NCBI GenBank assembly: GCA_035508435.1
Contig: DATJNA010000070.1
Location: 35,200 to 99,199, forward strand
Origin: JASHVB01 sp035508435
GTDB lineage: Bacteria > Pseudomonadota > Alphaproteobacteria > Acetobacterales > Acetobacteraceae
DNA length: 64,000 nucleotides
Direction: 5' to 3'
Shown one piece after another: positions 1 to 7,435 of this stretch. Under the pieces are notes generated by a model. That model made no database searches. It was given only the letters and a program-made list of their open reading frames with translations, and had not been told where the DNA came from. The stretch's first letter is position 1. Each line of letters starts with the position of its first letter. Position numbers and translations under genes: made by a program.

Positions 1-495
1 CTCACCGGCGGCCCGGTCGTGGATGCAACATGGCGTCGGCTGTTGGACCGTGCCGGCCCGCGCAGCAGCCTGCCATTGACCGACGATCCCGATCTGCACC
101 TGGTGATCGACGGCCAGCGTGTCGATGCGATTGAGAAGCGCCCTGATGCCCGCGTGTTTCGTCTGCGCATGCGGCCGCAGAGCGTACGCATTTGCTCGCG
201 CGCGGCAGTACCGCAGGAGCTGGGGACGGCGCGCGATGATCGGGAGCTTGGCGTGGCGGTCAGGCGCATCGTCCTGGCGGATGCGAGGCGGATGCGTGCA
301 CTCGAGGCGGGAGCGGCGTCGCTGACGGATGGCTATCATGCTTTTGAGGCAGATAACGGCGTCCGTTGGACCAATGGCAATGCGGCTGTCCCGGTAGATC
401 TGTTTTCGGCGGTGACCGGCCCCTGCATGCTGATGCTTTATCTCGGCGGCGCGGCACAGTACCTGGATGAAGGCTTGCGCCTGAGCGCCGCCTGA
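1..495 (+). CDS. Hint-domain protein, C-terminal part (truncated by window edge)
   Basis: The frame is open from base 1 and ends at a TGA at 493-495, so only the last ~164 codons are present. They match the last ~165 residues of the complete Hint protein at 12,398-15,037: both carry a TDDPxLxxxIxG segment, a D-D-R/K-x-L-G-V-A-x-R-R-I segment and a W-T-x-G-N-A-A-x-P segment near the end. This tail follows the Hint_2 fold in that protein. The catalytic part and any N-terminal domain lie upstream of the window. Secretion is inferred from the paralogue only. Confidence 0.75.
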   Translation, partial: LTGGPVVDATWRRLLDRAGPRSSLPLTDDPDLHLVIDGQRVDAIEKRPDARVFRLRMRPQSVRICSRAAVPQELGTARDDRELGVAVRRIVLADARRMRALEAGAASLTDGYHAFEADNGVRWTNGNAAVPVDLFSAVTGPCMLMLYLGGAAQYLDEGLRLSAA

Positions 496-639
496 CACGC
501 TTCGGCCTTTGTTTCGGTTCGTCGCGCCTTGCCGGCGACGGCCTGGTCGGGAAAATCGCGGGTCATCAGGTGGGCCTCGGTTCATCACCGCGGTCACAGT
601 GACTGGGGCGGGCACCGGGTGTCAGAGTTGCCGCCGGCA

Positions 640-1383
640 CTATCGCGCCGTGGTCGCCACCCGCGCGATGGTCCGGACAATCCGCCAGCCGGCACGCAGG
701 CTGCCGGAGAGCGATCCGGCCACCTTCGAGGCACCGCCGGCGCGGCAGCGATAGGGGAGCGGCAGCTCCAGAATGCGCAGGCCGGCGCGCGCCGCCTGCA
801 TCTGCATTTCGATGTTCCAGCCGTAGGTTGCTTCACGCAGGTTCAGCCGTTGCAGCGCATCGCGACGGATGGCACGAAACGCACACATGTCGGTGTAGCG
901 CACGCCGTACAGCGCCGACATGACCGCGCCGGCGAGGCGGCCGGCCAGCACCTGGTGCCAGTTCATCGATCCGGGCTCGCGCTCGCCGCGGACGCGGGAG
1001 GCAATGACGAAGTCATGGCTGCCGTCGGTGATCGGGGCCGTCAGCAGGGCGGCGAGGTCGGCGCGATCGGCGCCGTCGCCATCAAGGAAGAGGATGATGT
1101 CGCAGGCGGGATCGGCCGCGGCGGCACCGGCAGCGCAGGCGCGGCCGTAGCCGCGCTGGGTGAGGGACACGACGCGGGCGCCGGCGGCGCGGGCGATGTC
1201 GGGGGTGCCGTCGCGACTGGCGCTGTCGGCGACGATCACCTCGCGTACGATGTCGCGGGGCAGGGATGTGATGACATCGGTAATGGTAGCGGCCTCGTTC
1301 AGCGTGGGGATGACGGCGGTTACCAACCTTGCCCGCGCTTCACTGCCCGCCGCCGGCGCAAGCGGGGATTTCACAAGCTCCAT
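640..1383 (-). CDS. GT2-family (DPM1/DGS-like) glycosyltransferase
   Basis: Predicted 247 aa nucleotide-sugar transferase with a GT-A fold. The N-terminal VIPTLNEA motif (about residues 24-31), the VADSASRDGT nucleotide-binding stretch (51-60) and the metal-binding DGDGAD (101-106) are typical of polyprenol-phosphate hexosyltransferases. The later MQMQAARAGLRI and GGASKVAGS segments also fit. No C-terminal membrane helix is apparent. The ATG at 1383 overlaps the end of the upstream radical SAM gene by 13 nt. An upstream ATG (1413) and a longer frame to 1611 lie deeper inside that gene and are less likely. It is the last gene of the minus-strand cluster starting at 7066. Sugar and acceptor cannot be read from the sequence. 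Confidence 0.85.
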   Translation of the reverse strand: MELVKSPLAPAAGSEARARLVTAVIPTLNEAATITDVITSLPRDIVREVIVADSASRDGTPDIARAAGARVVSLTQRGYGRACAAGAAAADPACDIILFLDGDGADRADLAALLTAPITDGSHDFVIASRVRGEREPGSMNWHQVLAGRLAGAVMSALYGVRYTDMCAFRAIRRDALQRLNLREATYGWNIEMQMQAARAGLRILELPLPYRCRAGGASKVAGSLSGSLRAGWRIVRTIARVATTAR

Positions 1384-2417
1384 CGCAGCCCGCAGTTCTG
1401 GCACGGCTGCCATGGCGCGTCGCTGAGCAATGTGCTCCGCAGCTCCTGATAGGCCGCGCCGTTCCAGATCTCGCGCAGCGTCTGCTGGGTGGCGTCGCCC
1501 AGCGTGTAGGTTTCGTAGCCGCGCGCCGAGAATGGCGCGATGCAGCAGGGCAATGCGCGGCCGTGTGCGGTGAAATACATCAGCGACCATGGCCGGCGGC
1601 AGGTGGACCAAGGTTGCGCGCTCTGTTGGTGCAGGCTCAGCCCTGGTTCGGTGGCGCCCGAGGCATCCAGCGTGATGCCGCGTTCATCCGCCGCCGCGGC
1701 GGCCTCGGCGATCGCGCGGCCCTCGCGTTCGCGCACGCGTTCGAACAAGGACGATTCCGCGCGCGCCATGCCGTAGCCGGTATCGTCGAACACCAGGCGT
1801 TGCAGGTGCACTTCCTTCACGCCCATCGTGTCGGCGAGACGCACGAACGCCGGCAGTTGGTCGATGGTCTCCTGCAAGCCGGTCAGCCACAATGAAACGC
1901 GCGGCGCGGTCAGGCCCAGCTCGCGTTGCAGCGCGGTGAAGGACTGCACATTGCGTACGATGCGCGCGAAAAAGTTCTTGCCCCGCACGGCGAGGAACGT
2001 CTTCGCATCGGCCGCGTCCAGCGATACGCGCAGCTCGTCGAGACCGGTCTCGATCAGCTCATGATGCTTCTTCGGCGCCAGCAATGTGCCGTTGGTGTTG
2101 AACAAGACATAGACGTTGCGATCCTTCAGGTAGCGGATCATGCGCGGCAGCGCCTTTACCAGCATCGGCTCGCCGACACCATGCAGCACCACGCGGGCGA
2201 TATCCGGCACCTGGTCGACGATGCGCGCGAACAACTCCCAGCTCATGTCGGCGGGGGGTTCGAGTTCTTCGAAGGTGCGCGGGCAGGTTTCGCATAGCAG
2301 GTTACAGCGGTTGGTGACCTCCAGATAAAGGCACACAGGCGGCGCGGCGGCGTGCGGCGCGCGTTGCTCTACCGCCTCGAAATAGCGGCGCGGATCCTTC
2401 AAGGCAGCGGCGGTCAT
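1371..2417 (-). CDS. Radical SAM/SPASM domain protein
   Basis: Predicted 348 aa iron-sulfur enzyme. Cysteines 38, 42 and 45 form the CxxxCxxC motif (within NRCNLLCETCPR) that binds the SAM-cleaving cluster. The glycine-rich HGVGEP and the NTNGTLL segments belong to the radical SAM barrel. The C-terminal ~100 residues carry several cysteines (CRRPW, CCIAPF, CQNCGL), which fit a SPASM or twitch auxiliary-cluster domain. The start overlaps the end of the upstream GT87-like gene by 4 nt (ATGA), so the two are probably translationally coupled. Its substrate is unknown. SPASM proteins modify peptides, sugars or cofactors, and the position between two glycosyltransferase genes makes a sugar or lipid-linked substrate more attractive than a peptide. 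No precursor-peptide gene was seen nearby. Confidence 0.88.
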   Translation of the reverse strand: MTAAALKDPRRYFEAVEQRAPHAAAPPVCLYLEVTNRCNLLCETCPRTFEELEPPADMSWELFARIVDQVPDIARVVLHGVGEPMLVKALPRMIRYLKDRNVYVLFNTNGTLLAPKKHHELIETGLDELRVSLDAADAKTFLAVRGKNFFARIVRNVQSFTALQRELGLTAPRVSLWLTGLQETIDQLPAFVRLADTMGVKEVHLQRLVFDDTGYGMARAESSLFERVREREGRAIAEAAAAADERGITLDASGATEPGLSLHQQSAQPWSTCRRPWSLMYFTAHGRALPCCIAPFSARGYETYTLGDATQQTLREIWNGAAYQELRSTLLSDAPWQPCQNCGLRWSL

Positions 2418-3697
2418 GGCAGGCTCCTTCGACGGGCACGGCGGAGGTCAAGCACGGCGAGCAATGCGGCGGGCAGGTAGATCAGCGCGGCGAGCGAGAG
2501 GTAGTCGACCGGGTCGTGCGACAGCAGCGGGGCGGCGATCAACAGCCAGGCGACGCAGAGCAATGGCGCGAGGCATGCCAGCGGGGCGAGCCAGGCGAAA
2601 TACCACGGATAATGTGGCGAGATGGCGACCAGCAGGACGGCGCCGAGGATTGCCGCCTGGCGTGCCTGCATGGCCGCGCGCGTGGCGGGGTCCGCGGGCA
2701 ACGGCGAGGCAGACACGAAACGGATTGCCAGTGCCGCCAGCAGTGCGAGGACGATCGCCGCGTAGGCTTTTGCGGCCCATGGCGGCAGTGGCACCATCCG
2801 GTCGATGACCTGCAACAGGAAGACGCCGCCGCCGTGGGCTGGGTATTCTTCGTGCACATAGCCGCCGAGGAACCCGAACACGCGCCAGCCGACGCCGAGA
2901 TATGGCGCATAGAATGCGGCCAGGGTCACCAGCAACGCGATCGCCATGCGCCAGTTCCATGGCCGCCAGAATGCGGGCAGCACCACGCCGGGCAGGAATT
3001 TGGTGAGGGTGGCGGCGGCCAGCACGACGCCGGTGCGCGCCGCGCTGCCAGTCGCGGCGATCAGCAGCGCGAGCGCCAGTAAGCCGGAGGCGACCGCGTC
3101 GATATGGCCGTTGCCGGCGAACTCCCAAACCGGCAGCGGCAGCCAGGCGTAAATCAGCACCTGCGTGGGGTCGCGGCCCGCCAGAGTCAGCAGACGCAGC
3201 AGGGCAGCGATCGCCAGGATGTCGAACGCCGCCATGACGGCTTTCATGCCGTGGACGCCGGGGGCGATGCGGCCGGCGAGCGCGAACAAGGCCTCGGCGG
3301 TGGGCGGATAGATGGTGGGCGCGTAGTCGGCGCGGTTGATGTTGGGAAACACCGCCTGGTCGCGCAGGAATGCCAGTTGCGGCGCGTCGGGCAGATAGCG
3401 GTATGGGTTGATGCCCGCGCGCTGCACGCGGCCGTCCCAGACATAACGGTAGATGTCGGTGGAGAGCAGCGGCGGTGCGGCGAAGGTCATGACGCGCATG
3501 ATGGCAGCGGCGGCCAGCACGAGCCACACGGTGCGCGGCGGAAAGGCGTGGCGGCGCACGAGTGCGACGGCACCGAGCCAGATCAGGCCGGCCAGGCATT
3601 GGGTGGCGGTGAAGAGCTGCGAGCGGGGCAAGGGGGCCAGTGGCAGGGACCGCCACATCAGGATGACGAGGCCGAGTGCGACCAGCAGCACCAGCAC
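2414..3697 (-). CDS. Polytopic glycosyltransferase, GT87/mannosyltransferase-like
   Basis: Integral-membrane protein with about ten hydrophobic segments. A conserved STDIYRYVWDGRV loop follows the second or third helix and an NPYRYLP segment comes next. This layout is typical of GT-C enzymes that use polyprenyl-phosphate sugars. The start is uncertain: the frame stays open upstream to a GTG at 4006, but those ~100 codons run straight through three copies of a dispersed repeat (3788-3970) and encode repeat-derived sequence. I place the start at the GTG at 3697, within the first hydrophobic stretch; an ATG at 3658 is the alternative. The 3' end overlaps the radical SAM gene by 4 nt. Confidence 0.75.
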   Translation of the reverse strand: MLVLLVALGLVILMWRSLPLAPLPRSQLFTATQCLAGLIWLGAVALVRRHAFPPRTVWLVLAAAAIMRVMTFAAPPLLSTDIYRYVWDGRVQRAGINPYRYLPDAPQLAFLRDQAVFPNINRADYAPTIYPPTAEALFALAGRIAPGVHGMKAVMAAFDILAIAALLRLLTLAGRDPTQVLIYAWLPLPVWEFAGNGHIDAVASGLLALALLIAATGSAARTGVVLAAATLTKFLPGVVLPAFWRPWNWRMAIALLVTLAAFYAPYLGVGWRVFGFLGGYVHEEYPAHGGGVFLLQVIDRMVPLPPWAAKAYAAIVLALLAALAIRFVSASPLPADPATRAAMQARQAAILGAVLLVAISPHYPWYFAWLAPLACLAPLLCVAWLLIAAPLLSHDPVDYLSLAALIYLPAALLAVLDLRRARRRSLP

Positions 3698-3787
3698 GGT
3701 GCCGAGAGCGAGGAGTGCCGTGGTGGCAGGCGCGAAGTCGCAGCTTGTCGGGGCGCTCCGGTCATGGCCGGGACCGCCGAGGCAACC

Positions 3788-3970
3788 GTCATTGCGCGGA
3801 ATGAAACGGCTCAGCAATCGCGGACGGGTCGCGTACCAACTGTTCGGGCACAATTCCGACCCAGATTGCTGCGTCGCGTCGCTCCTGGCAATGACAGGCG
3901 GGGGATGCGTCGCTGCGCTCCTCGCCATGACAGGCGGGGAACTCGTCGCAGCGCTCCTCGGAATGACCGG
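3788..3970. repeat. Dispersed ~110 bp inverted-arm element, copy A, plus two extra right arms
   Basis: Bases 3788-3897 form one complete element. The left arm starts GTCATTGCGCGG and ends in CAGCAATC; the right arm starts GATTGCTGCG and ends in GCAATGACAG, so the ends are inverted copies of each other. Two further degenerate right arms follow in tandem (about 3904-3932 and 3941-3969). The same element recurs at 21505-21613, 30327-30439 and 44669-44780, with a half copy at 48992-49036. It lies between two genes of one predicted operon. No transposase is encoded, so a MITE- or BIME-like non-autonomous element is inferred. Confidence 0.8.
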
Positions 3971-4021
3971 GGAGGCAGGACTGCGCGTCCGATCAACGTC
4001 CGGCACGTACCGCCCCTGTCC

Positions 4022-4870
4022 CTAGCTTTGGTCCGCTTCACGGCAGCTTTGGTCCATGTCACGGCCCGGATCCGTGAGGGGAGGAGGCATCTTCATGTCC
4101 AGGGTAGGGGGGATCTTCCGGTGGCTTGCTCCGCCGCCCGCCACCCAGCCATGCTCCGCCACCCACCGCCGCGTCGCATCTGCCGGGTACGCTGCCGGAC
4201 CAGCACCCACGGGACACGGCAGCTGGTCGATCAGCCGCTCCAGCGACGCCGCATCATCGACGTCGAACCACAACGGCAGCGCAACCACCTCCAGCCGGAG
4301 CGCCGCCGCACGGGCCAGGGTTTGCGTGCTGACGTCTTCGGTGCTCCAGGCAATGTCGCGGAACAATGCCGCATGCGGCGCCTTCAGGCCGATGAGATAG
4401 TAGCCGCCGTCATCCGACACGCCCAGCACCATGCGATCGCCCGGGCGCGCCAGCGCCTCGGCGGCCTGCCGCAAATATGCGGTTGGCAGCGTCGGACTAT
4501 CGGAATTGACCAGACACACCGCGCCATATCCCTGACCCAGCAGCGATGCCACCGCGTGGAAGAGCGACCGGCCGAAGCCATCGATCCCGGGAGGGGTCGG
4601 AACGCTGCCGTCGGCCAGCACCAGCCTGGTGTCGGCGGCCAGCATGCCACGGAACAATGCCTCGGTTCCCGCGGGCGCGTAGGCCACATACCCGGCCAGC
4701 GGCAGCGAGCATCCGGCCTCGCGGATGTTCTCGGTGATGTCGCGCAGGAAGCAGGCGGACAGCGCCGCCGCCTGTTGCGGCGTGAGTGGCGGGACCAGGC
4801 GGGTCTTGGCGTGGTTCGGTCGCGGCGCCTTGGCCATCACCGCCATGGCGCAGGTGTCGGCGCGGTTCAT
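4022..4870 (-). CDS. TIGR04282-family (DUF2064) glycosyltransferase
   Basis: Predicted 282 aa soluble enzyme with a nucleotidyl- or glycosyl-transferase GT-A-like fold. The opening MAKAPRPNHAKTRL motif (residues 12-25), the VNSDSPTLP stretch and the GVSDDGGYYLIGL motif are hallmarks of TIGR04282, whose name refers to arsenosugar clusters. No arsenic genes (arsM, arsS) are visible here, so that name should not be taken as function. The start overlaps the molybdopterin oxidoreductase gene by 4 nt (ATGA). The ~30 C-terminal residues are low-complexity and poorly conserved in appearance. Confidence 0.85.
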   Translation of the reverse strand: MNRADTCAMAVMAKAPRPNHAKTRLVPPLTPQQAAALSACFLRDITENIREAGCSLPLAGYVAYAPAGTEALFRGMLAADTRLVLADGSVPTPPGIDGFGRSLFHAVASLLGQGYGAVCLVNSDSPTLPTAYLRQAAEALARPGDRMVLGVSDDGGYYLIGLKAPHAALFRDIAWSTEDVSTQTLARAAALRLEVVALPLWFDVDDAASLERLIDQLPCPVGAGPAAYPADATRRWVAEHGWVAGGGASHRKIPPTLDMKMPPPLTDPGRDMDQSCREADQS

Positions 4871-5571
4871 ATGCCGCTGAACCAGTTATAGCCGCGATCG
4901 GTCCAGAAGCCGCGCGGGCGGATATTGGTGACATAGATCGTGGTGACGAATTTCGGATTCTTGAACCCGAGTTTCGTCGGCACCCGGATTTTGAACGGGT
5001 AGCCGTATTTGCGGGGGAGAATCTCGTCCGACAGATAGAATGCCATGATCGTCTGCGGATGCAGCGCGGTTGGCATGTCCATGCCTTCGTAGTAGCCGTC
5101 GGCGCATTCGAAGCCGACATATTTCGCCGTGGTGTCGGCACCGACGCGCTCGAGAAAGGTGCGCAGCGGCGCACCGGTCCATTGGCCGATCATGCTCCAG
5201 CCTTCGACGCAGACGTGGCGAGTCACCTGGCTTTGCTGCGGCAGGGCGTAGAGTTGCTCTACCGTCCATGGGTGCTTGTCGGCGATCAGACCCGACAGGG
5301 TCAGGCGATAGTCCGCCGCCTTCAGATCCGGCGCGCGATCCGCTCCGTACCAGGCGTTGTAGCGGAAATCCTTCACCGCCCGCTCGGCCGGGAAGGTCGG
5401 CGCCAGGCGGTTGTCGCTGAACAAGGCCGCCTGCACGCGATCGTTCCAGCGGGAGATATCCGCCAGCACCCGCTGCACCACATTCGAATCGCTGAGGTCG
5501 CAGCCGGTGAGCAAGGTCAGCGCGCTGAGCGACAGGCCGCCGCGCAGCAGATGGCGCCGTTCGACACTCAT
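4867..5571 (-). CDS. Molybdopterin-dependent oxidoreductase, sulfite oxidase/MsrP-like, lipoprotein
   Basis: Predicted 234 aa periplasmic enzyme. The N-terminus has a Tat-like ERRHLLRGG motif, a hydrophobic core and a lipobox LLTGC, so Cys24 could be lipidated. The molybdenum-ligating cysteine of the sulfite oxidase fold is visible at about Cys121 in VCVEGWSMIGQW. The C-terminal half has the conserved Y-G-Y-P-F-K-I-R-V-P region. The length is close to that of MsrP/YedY-type proteins. The longer open frame to 6006 lies inside the cytochrome gene; the ATG at 5571 overlaps that gene's stop by 4 nt. The adjacent b561 gene is a natural electron donor or acceptor. The substrate is not evident. Confidence 0.88.
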   Translation of the reverse strand: MSVERRHLLRGGLSLSALTLLTGCDLSDSNVVQRVLADISRWNDRVQAALFSDNRLAPTFPAERAVKDFRYNAWYGADRAPDLKAADYRLTLSGLIADKHPWTVEQLYALPQQSQVTRHVCVEGWSMIGQWTGAPLRTFLERVGADTTAKYVGFECADGYYEGMDMPTALHPQTIMAFYLSDEILPRKYGYPFKIRVPTKLGFKNPKFVTTIYVTNIRPRGFWTDRGYNWFSGI

Positions 5572-6287
5572 GGCACGGTCTCCGTGGGGCGGTGTGGTGC
5601 TGGTTCCTCGGCGCGGCCGGTCACCATGGCGATGAAGGTGCGCGGCACCAGGATCACCAGTGTCACGTGCACGACGATGAAGCCGGCGATCAGTGCCATG
5701 CCGGCGAAGTGCACGATGCGCGCGCCCTGGAAGCCGCCGAGCAATGCCTCCAGCGGGTAGGTCTGCACCGGCTTCCAGATGGCGATGCCGGAGAGCAGCA
5801 TCAGGGCGACCAACGCCAGCACGCCCCAGTAGAACACGCGCTGCACGGCGTTGTATTCGCCGAGCCGATGCTCCAGCCGGAAGCGCGCCGCGGCGATGAA
5901 GTCGCGCAGGAAGGATTGCGGGCCGACCGGCAGGAAGTCGCGCCAGAAATGGCCGGAGAACAGGCCCCACAACACGAACGACAGATAGCTTGCGAGCAAC
6001 AGCCACATCGCGGCGAAATGCCAGGCGATGGCGGTGGCGACGCCGGGATCGTTATGCACCGCGAGCGCGGTCTCGACATCGCCGCCGAGCGTGGTCCAGA
6101 CCGGGAAACGGAAACCGAAGATCGGGCTTGCGTCATAGATGCGCCAGCCGCTGGCGATCAAGAGCACGATCGACAGCGCCATCAGCCAATGCGCGATGCG
6201 CACCACCAGCGCATGGCTCTGCACATTTTGCTCGGACCGCACATTCCGGTTGCCCGACACATCCAGCTTGGATCGTGACCCGGTCAT
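5568..6287 (-). CDS. Cytochrome b561-type membrane protein
   Basis: Predicted 239 aa di-haem membrane cytochrome with four main hydrophobic segments. A candidate haem-ligand histidine, His33, lies in RIAHWLMALS at the start of the first helix, and further histidines occur near the later helices (for example in VHNDPG, WHFAAMW and VVHVTL). It overlaps both neighbours by 4 nt. It most likely passes electrons between the quinone pool and the periplasmic molybdopterin oxidoreductase encoded directly downstream, as in YedYZ-like or formate dehydrogenase-like pairs. Confidence 0.85.
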   Translation of the reverse strand: MTGSRSKLDVSGNRNVRSEQNVQSHALVVRIAHWLMALSIVLLIASGWRIYDASPIFGFRFPVWTTLGGDVETALAVHNDPGVATAIAWHFAAMWLLLASYLSFVLWGLFSGHFWRDFLPVGPQSFLRDFIAAARFRLEHRLGEYNAVQRVFYWGVLALVALMLLSGIAIWKPVQTYPLEALLGGFQGARIVHFAGMALIAGFIVVHVTLVILVPRTFIAMVTGRAEEPAPHRPTETVP

Positions 6288-7066
6288 GACGCGGTCTCCA
6301 GCCCGTTGGCGGCGAGCAAGACAGTGGCTGGCGGGGCAAGCAAGAATGCGACGAAGCCGGCGGGATCGGGCCGCCGCGCGAGTTTGGTGACGGCGACGGC
6401 GTAGCTGATCGGCGGCGCAATATCAGGCGGGATGGTGCGGACGATCTGCAGACCGGGCCGGGCGTGAACGTCGGTCATGTGGAGCAACCCGGCGCGCGCG
6501 GTGCCATCCAGCACCAGCGCGGCGACGCTGTCGGTGTCGATGACGCCGAGCATCGGGGCCGATGCCAGTCCAAGGCGCGCGAGGATGGCGGGCCCGTCCA
6601 TGTCGGACGCCGGCGTCGGGTCGCTGACCGCGATCGGCTGGTCCGTTGGCGGATTCGCACCGCGTTTCATCGCCAGGACCAGGGGATTGCGCCACGCCCC
6701 GCGCGCCGCGTCCTGTGCCGCCACATTCGCCTGTACCGCGGCGGCGATCGTCGGCGGTTGCGTCATCACGATGTCGTTCTGCACCTGCCGCTCGAGCTGC
6801 GGCAGGATCAGGCCGGGAGGGGTCGGGAACACATTCACCCGGACTCCGGCGCTCTCGGCATAGGCCCGCGCGACCAACCGCAGGACCGGCCCCAGTGTGG
6901 TGTCGCAGGCGACGACCAGTTCTGCCACGTCCGCTGCCTGCGCTGCCGGCGCGGCGGCTACCAGCAGCACAGCCGTCGCCGGCAGGGCCTGCATCAGGCC
7001 CCGGCGCGCCAATCCGCCGCCAGCCGGCGGCGGCACGCCACTGTCCCGCATCTGGTCTCGCGGCAT
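6284..7066 (-). CDS. ModA-like periplasmic substrate-binding protein
   Basis: Predicted 260 aa exported protein. The ATG at 7066 is preceded by GGGGAG about six bases upstream, which favours it over the longer frame to 7156. The signal region has an ARRGLMQALPATAVLLVAAA stretch followed by an A-Q-A-A cleavage-like site. The mature part begins ELVVACDTTLGPVLRLVARAY and resembles the two-lobed molybdate or tungstate binding proteins. No permease or ATPase gene is adjacent. It is the first gene of the cluster that encodes a molybdenum enzyme, so a link to molybdenum supply or to sensing the enzyme's substrate is an inference only. Confidence 0.7.
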   Translation of the reverse strand: MPRDQMRDSGVPPPAGGGLARRGLMQALPATAVLLVAAAPAAQAADVAELVVACDTTLGPVLRLVARAYAESAGVRVNVFPTPPGLILPQLERQVQNDIVMTQPPTIAAAVQANVAAQDAARGAWRNPLVLAMKRGANPPTDQPIAVSDPTPASDMDGPAILARLGLASAPMLGVIDTDSVAALVLDGTARAGLLHMTDVHARPGLQIVRTIPPDIAPPISYAVAVTKLARRPDPAGFVAFLLAPPATVLLAANGLETAS

Positions 7067-7435
7067 GACTCGCTCCCCTGCTGGTCCTTGATGCGGCTGG
7101 GCCGCGCTACTGGCTGATGGTCTCGCGAAACCCGACGACGTTACACCGTGCGCCACACACCGTGCGCCGAGCCACTGCCCGGGATTCGCGTTGCGTCGGG
7201 TGGCGCGGCCTCGCGCTGCCGGTCAACCGGGTTGTTTCGCGTGTCCCATCTGTGTGCTGGCCGGCATGCAGGACCCTTGGCGTTACCAAACGATTCACCA
7301 ATGCGCGGCACACTGCCGGCAAGGGACGCGGCGACGCCGTCCGGGGGCGCCCTCGCCGGCAGCCTGTCGCCCGCCTCGCCAACTGGACGGTCCCGCACCA
7401 TGCAGATCCTCGGCACCCCGCAGCGCAGTCATTCC
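7067..7435. promoter_or_regulatory. Divergent intergenic region between the redox/glycosyl cluster and comM
   Basis: This ~370 bp gap separates two divergently transcribed genes and must hold the promoters of both the minus-strand cluster and the comM-like gene. It contains a short direct repeat of CACCGTGCGCC (7144-7171). No confident -35/-10 pair, operator or riboswitch was recognised. Frames that extend both genes into this gap look non-coding. Confidence 0.35.

Noticed and set aside
1384..1611. N-terminal extension of the GT2 protein
   Set aside because: It lies wholly inside the radical SAM gene, and the family motif already begins about 20 residues after the ATG at 1383.
4022..4870. 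Arsenosugar biosynthesis role suggested by the TIGR04282 name
   Set aside because: No arsenic methyltransferase, ArsS-type or ars operon genes accompany it, so the family name alone is not evidence.
3104..4891. Long plus-strand open frame (595 codons) opposite the glycosyltransferase genes
   Set aside because: It is antisense to two well-supported genes, is rich in Gln/His/Arg/Gly and has no motifs. It is a GC-driven shadow frame.
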